Under the pieces are notes generated by a model. That model had not been told where the DNA came from. It saw only the letters and a program-made list of their open reading frames with translations, and searched no databases. From assembly GCA_035628995.1 (NCBI GenBank), contig DASPIR010000003.1:1-53862 (forward strand): a stretch of DNA of 53,862 nt, written 5' to 3'. Origin of the DNA: Clostridia bacterium. Its GTDB lineage: Bacteria; Bacillota; Clostridia; Lutisporales; Lutisporaceae. Positions 1-7,807 of this stretch are shown here, piece by piece (the stretch's first letter is position 1; each line of letters starts with the position of its first letter). Made by a program: the position numbers and the translations under genes.

Positions 1-96
1 AGGGCAACTACACCCCTTCACCGGGAGCGAAGCTCCGCCAGGGGGAATGGCTATGGGGTCCGGTTCAGTGGTGTCGTGAGTGCGAACCCGTTATGT
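1..96 (+). repeat. attC-like site A (left part outside window)
   Basis: This is the right half of the long palindromic repeat. It contains the mini-hairpin GGAGCGAAGCTCC (24-36), the L'-like arm CGTGAGTGC (75-83) and the R'-like box GTTATGT (90-96). The matching left half would lie before position 1. The bases after the box open cassette 1. Confidence 0.7.
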
Positions 97-176
97 GAAA
101 TATGGCAGCATATTTTAATTTCGATCTCAGCTTTGTGTTAATGACTAATTGAACTTTTGTCTTTTGAAGGAGAGCA

Positions 177-935
177 ATGATGAAAAGAATAATCCTACTA
201 TTGTTTGGTTTATTAGTCTTTATAGTTGCAGTGGCCTGCAGTGATGAAAATGCACCATATATATCTATAAAACCTGCCAACAGTACTAGTACAACGATAG
301 AGTTAGACAGTGAGGCAAGTGTAGAAGACAATAACTCAAAAGGCAATGAACAATCTGGAATAGTAGATAGTGATATTTCTTCATTCATACCTGAGGGATG
401 GCATATTTTAAATGGTTATGGAGAATCAAAAGTTGAAGGTGATTTAAACAAAGATGGAATCTCTGATGTCGCAGTTGTGGTTGAAGGAATAAGTACAAGT
501 GAAGAAGCTGCACCACGTATGCTGATAATAGCGCTTGGCAACGAAGATAAATCATACAGTTTATCAATTAAGGCAGAGAAGACAATTTTAAGAGCTGATG
601 AAGGTGGCGTGATGGGTGATCCGTTCATGGGTCTAGAAATAGATAGGGGGTCATTATTAATCAATCATTATGGTGGAAGTGCTTGGAGATGGAGCAATAC
701 CTATAGATTTAGATTTCAAGATGATGGATGGTACTTAATTGGAGCGACTAAGGACTGGTTTCATGCTGTATCAAGTGCAGGTAGACTTTATGAAGATTTC
801 AATTTACTAACTGGTGATTATATTAGAATAGAAACTGATGAGAATGGAGTTGAGAAAGAAGTAAAGTCAAATAGGGGAAAGAAAGAGCTTGTAAATTTAA
901 TTGACTTTGATACAAATGGAGAAAGGCAGTTCTAG
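177..935 (+). CDS. Predicted lipoprotein with an FG-GAP/calcium-loop-like segment (cassette 1)
   Basis: The product has 252 residues. A signal peptide with hydrophobic core (residues 5-19) ends in the lipobox VAVAC, so lipidation at Cys21 is expected and the protein should be anchored on the outside of the membrane. A Ser/Thr/Asn-rich linker follows. The segment around residues 89-98 (DLNKDGISDV) resembles the Asp-rich metal-binding loop of FG-GAP/VCBS repeats. I do not recognise the family further. The start is supported by AAGGAG a few bases upstream, and a second ATG follows immediately. The gene is the only one between attC-like sites A and B. Function unknown. Confidence 0.8.
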   Translation: MMKRIILLLFGLLVFIVAVACSDENAPYISIKPANSTSTTIELDSEASVEDNNSKGNEQSGIVDSDISSFIPEGWHILNGYGESKVEGDLNKDGISDVAVVVEGISTSEEAAPRMLIIALGNEDKSYSLSIKAEKTILRADEGGVMGDPFMGLEIDRGSLLINHYGGSAWRWSNTYRFRFQDDGWYLIGATKDWFHAVSSAGRLYEDFNLLTGDYIRIETDENGVEKEVKSNRGKKELVNLIDFDTNGERQF

Positions 936-993
936 AGTATTACTTTAACGTTTATTGTCAATGGAAGTCGGGCTTCGCGGGGCTGCCTACTTC

Positions 994-1177
994 ATATAAC
1001 AATGCGCTCACGTTGTAGCACGGTGGGAGGTGCAGGGAGTAGCGTGCCTTGAGTTGCAGATGCCATTGCTCTGGAGAAATGTCAGCAACCACACCCCTTC
1101 ACCGGGAGCGAAGCTCCGCCAAGAGGAAGAGCTCTGTGGTCCGGTGCAGGGGTGTCGTGAGTGCGAACCCGTTAGAC
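994..1177 (+). repeat. attC-like site B, 184 bp
   Basis: R''-like ATATAAC (994-1000) and R'-like GTTAGAC (1171-1177) bound the site. Just inside, GCGCTCACG pairs with CGTGAGTGC, and further in an arm with CACCCCTTCACCGG pairs with CCGGTGCAGGGGTG. The centre carries the GGAGCGAAGCTCC mini-hairpin. Bases 974-993 are complementary to the start of cassette 1 at 90-109 in about 17 of 20 positions. Confidence 0.8.
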
Positions 1178-1252
1178 ACCATTCGACGATTATACCGGGC
1201 GTCCTTACCCGGCTTTTGATATCTACTGAAAATAAGTTTGGAGGCATATACA

Positions 1253-1966
1253 ATGGGAATCGAAATTGACAAAGAAATCATTAAATCTAATGAAGATATT
1301 TTTACTATGCTAGATACTCTTCTTGAAAGGAGAGGTGGAGAATGGTGGGATAAATTTTATTCTGATAGGAGTAAACCAATTCCTTTCTTTATCAATGCGC
1401 CTGATGAAAATCTTGTATCATTTTTGGAGAAAGGATTATTCAAAAGAGGAAGAGCTTTTGATATTGGATGCGGAAATGGAAGAAATTCAATATTTCTCGC
1501 AAAGCAAGGGTTTGAAGTTGATGGTATTGATTTTTCAACAACTTCAATTGAGTGGGCAAATCAAAATGCAAGTGAGGAGCATGTGGATGTGAACTTTATA
1601 AATAAGTCCATCTTTGATTTCCAAGTACATCATAGCAGTTATGACTTTGTCTATGACAGTGGCTGTTTACATCATATCAAGCCTCACAGGAGAAACCAAT
1701 ACATTAAGAAGATTATAGATATTCTAAAGCCAGGAGCTTATTTTGGACTTACTGCTTTCAACTTGAAGGGTGGAGCAAATATTTCTGATTATGATGTTTA
1801 TAGGGACTTTTCTATGCATGGTGGAATTGGCTTTTCAGAACTCAAATTAAAGTCAATTCTAAGTCCTCACTTTGAGATAGTTGAGTTCAGAGAAATGAAG
1901 GAAATTAGTGATAACAGCTTGTTCGGTAAGGCATTTTGTTGGGCAGTGCTGATGAAGAAAAGGTAA
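1253..1966 (+). CDS. Class I SAM-dependent methyltransferase (cassette 2)
   Basis: The 237-residue product has the SAM-binding motif I FDIGCGNGR at residues 69-77 and an acidic motif around Asp93 (VDGIDFS), followed by the motif IV-like stretch FVYDSGCLHH. This is a Rossmann-fold methyltransferase of the general type that includes TehB/UbiE-like enzymes. The substrate cannot be read from sequence. I use the ATG at 1253 because GGAGG lies at 1240-1244; the in-frame TTG at 1238 overlaps that ribosome binding site. It is the only gene between sites B and C. A small CCGGG/CCCGG hairpin (1195-1212) followed by CTTTT precedes it. Confidence 0.88.
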   Translation: MGIEIDKEIIKSNEDIFTMLDTLLERRGGEWWDKFYSDRSKPIPFFINAPDENLVSFLEKGLFKRGRAFDIGCGNGRNSIFLAKQGFEVDGIDFSTTSIEWANQNASEEHVDVNFINKSIFDFQVHHSSYDFVYDSGCLHHIKPHRRNQYIKKIIDILKPGAYFGLTAFNLKGGANISDYDVYRDFSMHGGIGFSELKLKSILSPHFEIVEFREMKEISDNSLFGKAFCWAVLMKKR

Positions 1967-2016
1967 CAGCTGGTTGGCGTCCATGCCAACCACTGAAGCT
2001 AGGGACGTCGAACAGC

Positions 2017-2183
2017 GTCTAACACGGCACTCACGTGGGCATAGCCTTAGGAGGACGGTAAGTAAAACGAGGATTTTCTAATAGAGTTCCGATTTACATC
2101 CCTTCACTGGAAGCGAAGCTCCACCAAGAGGACGCGCTTTGATGGTCCGGTTCAGTGGTGTCGTGAGTGCGAGACCGTTAGGC
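2017..2183 (+). repeat. attC-like site C, 167 bp (short-arm subtype)
   Basis: R''-like GTCTAAC (2017-2023) and R'-like GTTAGGC (2177-2183) bound the site. The arms GCACTCACG and CGTGAGTGC pair. The left interior differs from sites B, D, F, G and H but resembles site E (ACGTGGG, then GCCT, then CGGTAAGT). The end of cassette 2 (2006-2023) is complementary to its own start (1171-1188) in 15 of 18 positions, including all seven of the R box. Confidence 0.78.
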
Positions 2184-2248
2184 GACAGATGGTGCAACAC
2201 CTGGTGTACGTGACTGCATTTTAGATTAATTAATAAAGAGGTTAATAT

Positions 2249-2773
2249 ATGAACTACAAAGAGATGTACAGAGAGGAAATTTTAAGATTAAGTGAAATTG
2301 ACAGAAGTGAGGTAGTGGAATATGTCTATTACTTCAAAAATGGTAAATTAGAATTGGAAAAGGAATCATATGATATTAAGGCATGGGATAAGGAAGAATT
2401 AAGCAGCTTTATTAATAGACTATATGACCTACACGATAGACAAGGGTATATCTTTGGAGCTTTTGATGGAGAGAGCATTGCTGGATTGGTAGCATTGGAT
2501 AACAAACTCTTTGGACGGAACAAGGATCAACTCAAGCTGGACATGCTATATATAAGTAGCCCCTATAGAGGTAAAGGCATCGGGAGAAAGCTAATGGAGA
2601 TTTGTAAGGTCAAAGCGAAGGAATTAGGAGCTTCTAAGTTTTACATATCAGCAACTCCATTTAAGAATACTGTAGATTTTTACATGCGAATGGGTTGTAA
2701 ACTTACAGCCGAGATAAATAAAGAACTATTTGAGCTAGAGCCATATGATATACATTTAGATTTGGAACTTTAG
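2249..2773 (+). CDS. GNAT family N-acetyltransferase (cassette 3)
   Basis: The 174-residue product has the acetyl-CoA pyrophosphate loop YRGKGIGRKL at residues 106-115, followed by a helix and the C-terminal FYMRMG strand-helix typical of the Gcn5-related fold. It should transfer an acetyl group from acetyl-CoA to an amine; the acceptor is unknown. AGAGG upstream of the ATG supports the start. It is the single gene between sites C and D. Small stand-alone GNATs are frequent integron cassette cargo. Confidence 0.88.
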   Translation: MNYKEMYREEILRLSEIDRSEVVEYVYYFKNGKLELEKESYDIKAWDKEELSSFINRLYDLHDRQGYIFGAFDGESIAGLVALDNKLFGRNKDQLKLDMLYISSPYRGKGIGRKLMEICKVKAKELGASKFYISATPFKNTVDFYMRMGCKLTAEINKELFELEPYDIHLDLEL

Positions 2774-2832
2774 TATTTTTCTATGGAGATCGACATCATT
2801 GCCAAGCTAAGCTCTGCGGGGCACCATCCTTC

Positions 2833-3022
2833 ACCTAACACAACACTCACGCTGTGGCACGATAAGCAAGAGCAAGGAGCAAGCGTGCCTTGGGTTGCCA
2901 GGTGCATTTTCTCTGGAGAAAGGTCAGGGCAACCACACCCCTTCACCGGGAGCGGAGCACCGCCAGGGGGGATGTCTCTGCCGGTCCGGTTCAGTGGTGT
3001 CGTGAGTGAGGAACCGTTATAT
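2833..3022 (+). repeat. attC-like site D, 190 bp
   Basis: R''-like ACCTAAC (2833-2839) and R'-like GTTATAT (3016-3022). The inner arms ACACTCACG and CGTGAGTGA pair, and the central mini-hairpin is changed to GAGCGGAGCACC. The end of cassette 3 (2821-2839) is complementary to its own start (2177-2195) in 16 of 19 positions. Confidence 0.8.
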
Positions 3023-3132
3023 GACAGACCGAGCGATGGACGCGACATTGTGTCGCATAATTTGGGGTTAGGCTTTGCAAGTAAATACTTGGGTTATATT
3101 GAGTAGTATAAGATGTCGGAGGAGGGAAGAAT

Positions 3133-3690
3133 ATGGAAGTCAAACATCCTCAAGTAGGGATATGCGGTCTCTCGTGTAAATTATGTCCAATGTATCAGAC
3201 AGATAGCAAGAGCAAATGTGAAGGATGTAAAAGTGAGGCAAGAATGAGTGTCGGTTGCCCTTTTATTACCTGCGCAATTAAGAAAAAAGGAATTGAATTT
3301 TGCTGGGAATGCAATGAAAGTGCCAATTGTGAAAAATGGAATAAGCATAGGGAGATAGGTAAAGAACGTGACTCATTTAAAAGCTATCAAAAGCTTGAGG
3401 ATGATATTAGTTTTGTACAAATCAACGGGATTGAACAATTTGTTGAATTACAAAATGTGAAGGAAAAGATTCTCAAAGAGATGTTGGATAGTTTTAATGA
3501 GGGGCGTTCGAAAATTTATTATTGTAATGCTTCTACGGTTATAGAAGTGGAAGAATTAGAAGATGCAGTAGAAAGAGCAAAAAAAGACTCGCATGGGTTA
3601 GATATTAAGAGTAAAGCGAAAGTCCTCCATAAGATACTAGATGAAATTGCGGAGACGAAGAAATATAATCTAAGGTTACGAAAAGGATAA
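3133..3690 (+). CDS. DUF3795-type cysteine-rich protein (cassette 4)
   Basis: The 185-residue product begins with GICGLSCKLCP and has ten cysteines in its first 66 residues (11, 15, 18, 29, 32, 42, 47, 57, 60, 66), the pattern of DUF3795 proteins, which probably bind zinc or an Fe-S cluster. The rest is charged and helical with no recognised domain. A strong GGAGGAGGG lies before the ATG. It is alone between sites D and E. A shorter relative occurs at 13688-14098. Its biochemical role is unknown. Confidence 0.75.
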   Translation: MEVKHPQVGICGLSCKLCPMYQTDSKSKCEGCKSEARMSVGCPFITCAIKKKGIEFCWECNESANCEKWNKHREIGKERDSFKSYQKLEDDISFVQINGIEQFVELQNVKEKILKEMLDSFNEGRSKIYYCNASTVIEVEELEDAVERAKKDSHGLDIKSKAKVLHKILDEIAETKKYNLRLRKG

Positions 3691-3774
3691 TGGAATATTT
3701 AGAAAACACAAGTGAGAGATATGTTTAGGTCACAGCATCCGGGCCGCTCTTGTCTCTGCGGGGCTCGATCCATC

Positions 3775-3939
3775 ATATAACAAGGCACTTACGTGGGTTA
3801 AGCCTATAGTGTGCGGTAAGTCAAAGATTGGCTTCCGAATAATACTTGAATATACATCCATTCACCGGGTGTGACCACCGCCAAGGAGTAGGGCTTCGGG
3901 GTCCGGTTCAGGTACGTCGTGAGTGCGGAACCGTTATAC
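3775..3939 (+). repeat. attC-like site E, 165 bp (short-arm subtype)
   Basis: R''-like ATATAAC (3775-3781) and R'-like GTTATAC (3933-3939). Arms GCACTTACG and CGTGAGTGC pair. The central mini-hairpin is GGGTGTGACCACC rather than the GCGAAGC form. The left interior resembles site C. The end of cassette 4 is complementary to its own start (3016-3034) in 16 of 19 positions. Confidence 0.78.
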
Positions 3940-4016
3940 GAAAGACCAAGTAAAGCTACTTTACGACGATACTTGTATTATACAAGAATTGATTAACTAT
4001 ATATGGAGGAAAACTT

Positions 4017-4679
4017 ATGGAAATTGATCATATCTATATATGCACAGAAGCCAAAGCGTCAGTAGGAGATTTGCTGATAGAATTTGGACTAACAGAAGGC
4101 TCTTCAAATACTCATCCAGGGCAAGGAACAGCAAATAGAAGATTCTATTTTCATAACTTCATGTTGGAACTTTTGTGGGTAGAGAACATTGAAGAGGTAA
4201 AGAGTGAACGCACTAAACCTATGAGATTATATGAACGATGTTTATTAAATACAAATACGATTTCTCCATTTGGGATTGCATTCAGACCTACAGAGGGAGA
4301 AGATGAAGTAATACCATTTTCGGCATGGGACTATCACCCGATTTATTTACCAGAACATCTCAAAATTCAAGTGGCTAAAAATACACCACTGAGTGAACCA
4401 ATGTATTTTTATCTGTCTTTTGCAAAAAGGCAGGGTAAAGTCCCAATCGAAAGAAGAGAACCAATGGAACATAAAGTGCCGTTAAGGGAAGTAACATCTG
4501 TAAAAATACATGTAAACCAAGACAATGCATTATCAAACGCTGCTTTTGTACTAAATCAAGTTCAGAACTTATCGATTGAAAATGATAAGGAACACCTTTT
4601 AGAGCTAGAGTTTGATAATGGAACATTAAATCAATCAAGAGATTTCAGACCTGAATTACCTTTATTTATAAAGTGGTAG
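4017..4679 (+). CDS. Glyoxalase/VOC-like family protein (cassette 5)
   Basis: The 220-residue product starts MEIDHIYICT, the first beta strand with metal-ligand His typical of vicinal oxygen chelate proteins, and continues with FYFHNFMLELLWVEN, a second strand carrying a Glu. It fits the glyoxalase-like VOC group; the reaction is unknown. GGAGGA at 4005-4010 supports the start. It is alone between sites E and F. A same-length paralogue at 12994-13656 is about 77% identical by my gapless count, lacks an attC-like site, and sits next to a DUF3795 gene just as this one does. Confidence 0.75.
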   Translation: MEIDHIYICTEAKASVGDLLIEFGLTEGSSNTHPGQGTANRRFYFHNFMLELLWVENIEEVKSERTKPMRLYERCLLNTNTISPFGIAFRPTEGEDEVIPFSAWDYHPIYLPEHLKIQVAKNTPLSEPMYFYLSFAKRQGKVPIERREPMEHKVPLREVTSVKIHVNQDNALSNAAFVLNQVQNLSIENDKEHLLELEFDNGTLNQSRDFRPELPLFIKW

Positions 4680-4714
4680 ACATTCTAGCTCTTTGCATTA
4701 AGAATCGGTCCTTC

Positions 4715-4905
4715 GTATAACAATGCCCTCACGCTGCGGCAGGTCGGGCAGGAACAAGAAGCAGACGTGCCTTGGGATGCCGGACGCATTTACTCTGGGG
4801 CGGGGGCAGGGCATCCACACACACTTCACCGGGAGCGAAGCTCCGCCAAGAGGAAAGCCTCTGCGGGTACGGTACAGTGGTGTCGTGAGTGCCAAACCGT
4901 TATGT
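4715..4905 (+). repeat. attC-like site F, 191 bp
   Basis: R''-like GTATAAC (4715-4721) and R'-like GTTATGT (4899-4905). Arms GCCCTCACG and CGTGAGTGC pair, and the GGAGCGAAGCTCC mini-hairpin is present. The end of cassette 5 (4707-4721) is complementary to its own start (3933-3947) in 14 of 15 positions. Confidence 0.82.
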
Positions 4906-5040
4906 GACATGTGGCGGAATAGAAGGCTCGGTCGCACTGACCTCGCTTTTTAATTGATTACTCTTGCATATAATATAAATATCAGAGTTATCAGATTAAC
5001 GGGGTTGGATTTGTAAGATTTTTTGGGGGGGAGGAACAGT

Positions 5041-5589
5041 ATGAATTATAAGGTATTAACCAAAATGAGCATAAGATTAATTGCCCTGTATTACTTCATG
5101 ACATACATGGTTTTTACTGTAAGCTCAGTTATTTCATTATTGGAAATTATACGACATTTAAATGAGCAAACTGATATCGGAGTGCTGTCTGTTACTATTC
5201 CAATGATAATAATGGTAGTACTCAGTATATTGCTTTGGATATTTGCTGACAAGATATCAGAAAGATTAATTGGAGAAGTGCAATATGAGGGAATATCCCA
5301 GAATATTGATTATGACAAAGTTCAAAACATTGCGTTTTGTATTGCTGGTATTTTGGTAATAGCAAAAGCAATGCCTGATTTAATCATTAGCCTATACCAG
5401 ATAATTGTAATGTCAAATTCACAGATAAGCAGTGAAAACAGAATATACAATAGTTATTTGGCAAAGATTATTGGAGCAGGAATTCAGAGCATATTGGGAT
5501 TCTGGTTAGTTCTTGGTACAGAAGGTATTATTAACACGATTAAGAAGCTACGAACAGTAGGTATCGGTGAAGGATCACAACAAGAGTAA
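5041..5589 (+). CDS. Small integral membrane protein, about four helices (cassette 6)
   Basis: The 182-residue product has hydrophobic segments at roughly residues 12-33, 48-68, 92-115 and 137-158, so four membrane helices are likely. A short charged tail follows. No catalytic motif is visible and I do not recognise the family. The ATG at 5041 is chosen because the G-run and GAGG at 5025-5034 form a ribosome binding site; an upstream in-frame start at 5023 would lie before it. The gene is alone between sites F and G. Confidence 0.75.
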   Translation: MNYKVLTKMSIRLIALYYFMTYMVFTVSSVISLLEIIRHLNEQTDIGVLSVTIPMIIMVVLSILLWIFADKISERLIGEVQYEGISQNIDYDKVQNIAFCIAGILVIAKAMPDLIISLYQIIVMSNSQISSENRIYNSYLAKIIGAGIQSILGFWLVLGTEGIINTIKKLRTVGIGEGSQQE

Positions 5590-5662
5590 AAGGTATTATT
5601 AACAGAAGTGATTTTTATGTTAAAGGCGCGCGTCCATGCGGCTCTGCCTCTGGAGCCCGCCA

Positions 5663-5853
5663 CACGAACAATGCCCTCACGCTGCGGCAGGTCGGGCAGG
5701 AACAAGAAGCAGACGTGCCTTGGGTTGCCGTACGCATTTGCTTTAGAGCGGGAGCAGGGCAACTACACCCCTTCACCAGGAGCGAAGCTCCGCCAGGGGG
5801 GATGGGTTCTGCGGATCCGGTTCAGTGGTGTCGTGAGTGCGAAACCGTTAAGT
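5663..5853 (+). repeat. attC-like site G, 191 bp, with a damaged left box
   Basis: The right box is GTTAAGT (5847-5853). The left box reads CACGAAC (5663-5669) and has lost the TAAC end. The interior is nearly identical to site F. The end of cassette 6 matches the inverted start of the same cassette at TGTGGCGG but has lost about six bases between that block and the box, which fits a decaying site. Confidence 0.78.
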
Positions 5854-5950
5854 GAAATTGGCCGTAAGGTCGCCGCGTCCTGCGGCGGAATCTGAATGAT
5901 GACTTTGCAGTTGAACACGCATTAGTATAATACTAGTGAGGAGGAACTCA

Positions 5951-6784
5951 ATGATTGCTGATTTACATATTCATACTTATTTTTCCGATGGAACCCGATC
6001 CCCAGAAGAGGTTGTAGAGGAAGCCAAACAAAACGGTATTGGTCTAATTTCCGTATGCGATCATAACTCAATCGCAAGCTTTCCACGGTTGAAGAAAGCT
6101 TGCGATAGCAGGAATATTACGTGTATCAGTGGTGCAGAAATAGATTGCTTGTTTGGTGGTTTAAACATTCATATTTTAGCATACAATTGTAGAGCTGATA
6201 ATCCATCTTTTATAAATCTTCTAAAAACGACTAATGACATAATGGAGCAAATGAGCGTTGATTTAGTTGAAAAGATGTCGGTGGACTATCCACAAATCGG
6301 ACTCAAAGAATATGAAGTTTTTAATCGTACACCAGTAAATGGTGGTTGGAAAGGGATTGACTATTTAAAGAGTAAAGGGTTTACTGTTAGTTATCCTGAA
6401 TGCATGAAGTATTATCGAGAGTATGGCGCGAAATGCTCAAGTAGCTTTCAAACCATGGAAACTGTTTGTGGTGTAATCCATAATGCAGGTGGTCTGGCAG
6501 TCTTAGCGCATCCTGGTGAGCGACTCGATAAAACAACTAGCAATTTTATGAAAAGTTTATATGGGATAAATAATCTCGGTATTGATGGAATTGAATGTTA
6601 TTATCCTTCACATAACAAAGAGATAACAGATATTTGCGTTAATTTTTGTAGGGGAAATGACCTATTAATTACTGCCGGTAGTGACTCTCATGGTGATTTT
6701 GCATCATTTATTGATGGCATCCATTATGCAATAGGTGCAGTTAAGGTTGATATAAATGATTTAAATTTAAAAGGACTAATATAA
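5951..6784 (+). CDS. PHP-domain metal-dependent phosphoesterase (cassette 7)
   Basis: The 277-residue product shows the PHP metal-binding motifs in order: DLHIHTYFSDG (His6, His8, Asp13), CDHNS (Asp37, His38), GAEID (Glu63), LAHPGE (His187) and SDSHGD (Asp245, His247). This is the set seen in TrpH/YciV-like 3',5'-nucleoside bisphosphate or oligonucleotide phosphatases; the exact substrate is not known here. The ATG at 5951 is preceded by GAGGAGGAAC at 5938-5947. An insertion at about residues 95-165 relative to short TrpH proteins may form a lid. It is alone between sites G and H. Confidence 0.88.
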   Translation: MIADLHIHTYFSDGTRSPEEVVEEAKQNGIGLISVCDHNSIASFPRLKKACDSRNITCISGAEIDCLFGGLNIHILAYNCRADNPSFINLLKTTNDIMEQMSVDLVEKMSVDYPQIGLKEYEVFNRTPVNGGWKGIDYLKSKGFTVSYPECMKYYREYGAKCSSSFQTMETVCGVIHNAGGLAVLAHPGERLDKTTSNFMKSLYGINNLGIDGIECYYPSHNKEITDICVNFCRGNDLLITAGSDSHGDFASFIDGIHYAIGAVKVDINDLNLKGLI

Positions 6785-6836
6785 GATTTTGGGTTGTAGT
6801 TACATGCAGATTTCCTTAAGGGGCCGACCAACTTCA

Positions 6837-7023
6837 CTTAAACAAAGCCCTCACGCTGCGGCAGGTCGGGCAAGAGCAGGAAGCTTGCGTGCTTTGGGTT
6901 GCAGAAGCCATTTCTCTGGAGTTAGGTCAGCAACTAGACCCCTTCACCGGGAGCGAAGCTCCATCAAGGGGACAGGCTCTGAAAGTCCGGTTCAGTGGTA
7001 TCGTGAGTGTGGGACCGTTAGGT
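6837..7023 (+). repeat. attC-like site H, 187 bp
   Basis: Left box CTTAAAC (6837-6843, one extra A compared with TTAAC) and right box GTTAGGT (7017-7023). Arms GCCCTCACG and CGTGAGTGT pair. The end of cassette 7 (about 6825-6843) is complementary to its own start (5847-5864) in 16 of 18 positions with one inserted base. Confidence 0.8.
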
Positions 7024-7081
7024 AAAATATCATGCTTAGAATTCGTAATTCGTGGCGGACGAAGGAAGGAGATCGAGTTTG

Positions 7082-7627
7082 ATGAAAAGATTATTAGTAA
7101 TTATTCTGATAATATTAACTTTGATAGGTTGCAAAGGTGAATTAGCTGGTTCCCCCAATTTATCTAAGGCAGAGGGTGCAGCTTCAAACAAAGAAACAAT
7201 GGAAGAAGAGATACATATATTACCCATGGATATTACTATAGATGATCAAAAGGAAGTAGAAGAACTTATTAATGATTATTTCAATGCACTTGAACATAGA
7301 GATTACTTGAAATCGTGGGAATTGATGTCAACAAAGTATCGAAGCGGATATAAGGATTTTGAAGGATATAATAGTGCTTCTAAGAATAGCATTATAGAAT
7401 CGATTAAACTAATTGAAATTAAAGGATATATACCACCATTTAAAACGAAAGAGTTTGTTACAACAAGAGTCCCAGAGGGAGTTCCAACTGTATGGTTTGA
7501 AGCATATTTTGACTTAAAGCTTACAAAGGAAGATCCGAGTTGGGTGAATGGAAAAAATGAACGATTTGTGAACGTCGAAAAAGAAGATAACATATGGAAG
7601 ATCGGGGGATTAGCAACAAGTCCATAG
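7082..7627 (+). CDS. Predicted small lipoprotein (cassette 8)
   Basis: The 181-residue product has a short signal peptide and lipobox LIGC, so lipidation at Cys17 is expected. The mature part (from about residue 60) has alternating helix and strand with conserved-looking aromatic residues, resembling NTF2-like extracellular domains of Gram-positive lipoproteins; this is a weak resemblance. The ATG at 7082 follows AAGGAG at 7066-7071. The upstream in-frame start at 7052 has no ribosome binding site. It lies between sites H and I. Confidence 0.72.
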   Translation: MKRLLVIILIILTLIGCKGELAGSPNLSKAEGAASNKETMEEEIHILPMDITIDDQKEVEELINDYFNALEHRDYLKSWELMSTKYRSGYKDFEGYNSASKNSIIESIKLIEIKGYIPPFKTKEFVTTRVPEGVPTVWFEAYFDLKLTKEDPSWVNGKNERFVNVEKEDNIWKIGGLATSP

Positions 7628-7639
7628 TAATAAGGCTGA

Positions 7640-7733
7640 ACTAAGACATCCTTGTCTGCGGCTGGCAAGCACCGTCAGGAGTGGAGCTCTGCGGGTACTG
7701 CTCCGAGGTATCGTGAGTGCGAGACCGTTATAC
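7640..7733 (+). repeat. Truncated attC-like site I
   Basis: Only the right part is recognisable: CGTGAGTGC followed by the box GTTATAC (7727-7733). The left arm is missing, and a TCTGCGG block that elsewhere precedes the left box is joined directly to the central region. No bases before it match the start of cassette 8. It is a deletion derivative. Confidence 0.65.
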
Positions 7734-7807
7734 GCCATGTGGTGTAACATTCTTGCTATCCTTCAGGAGCATTGAAATAGGATTTTAGGAAGTGAGGTGG
7801 GTTATTC

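Larger units (their letters stand above)
90..7733 (+). mobile_element. Integron-like gene cassette array (eight units plus a ninth start)
   Basis: Single small genes alternate with long palindromic repeats at intervals of about 0.7-1.2 kb, all genes pointing the same way and ending just before a repeat. Every repeat ends in a GTTRRRY-like box (GTTATGT, GTTAGAC, GTTAGGC, GTTATAT, GTTATAC, GTTATGT, GTTAAGT, GTTAGGT, GTTATAC), and the intact ones begin with a RYYYAAC-like box. This matches the R' and R'' boxes of integron attC sites. The two ends of each unit are complementary to each other over 15-19 bases, which fits excision as a circle. No integrase is inside the window; in integrons it lies before the first cassette, here to the left. 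The sites are longer than the usual 60-140 bp attC. An element using another recombinase is the alternative. Confidence 0.7.

Noticed and set aside
994-1177. Group II intron or self-splicing ribozyme
   Set aside because: No domain V-like AGC/GNRA hairpin, no intron 5' GUGYG start, and no reverse transcriptase; the symmetry and box pairs fit a recombination site.
1008-1269. Short proteins translated through the repeats (also at 2770-3106, 4698-4953, 5608-5895 and 6789-7140)
   Set aside because: They are translations of the attC-like palindromes in both directions, lack ribosome binding sites and change with repeat identity.
1-7733. CRISPR array
   Set aside because: The repeats are 165-190 bp, only partly conserved, and separated by whole genes of 0.7-1.2 kb; no cas genes or short spacers exist.
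90-7733. Insertion sequences or MITEs with terminal inverted repeats
   Set aside because: The inverted ends differ from unit to unit and match only inside each unit; there are no target-site duplications and no transposase. Cassettes formed at a shared site explain this better.
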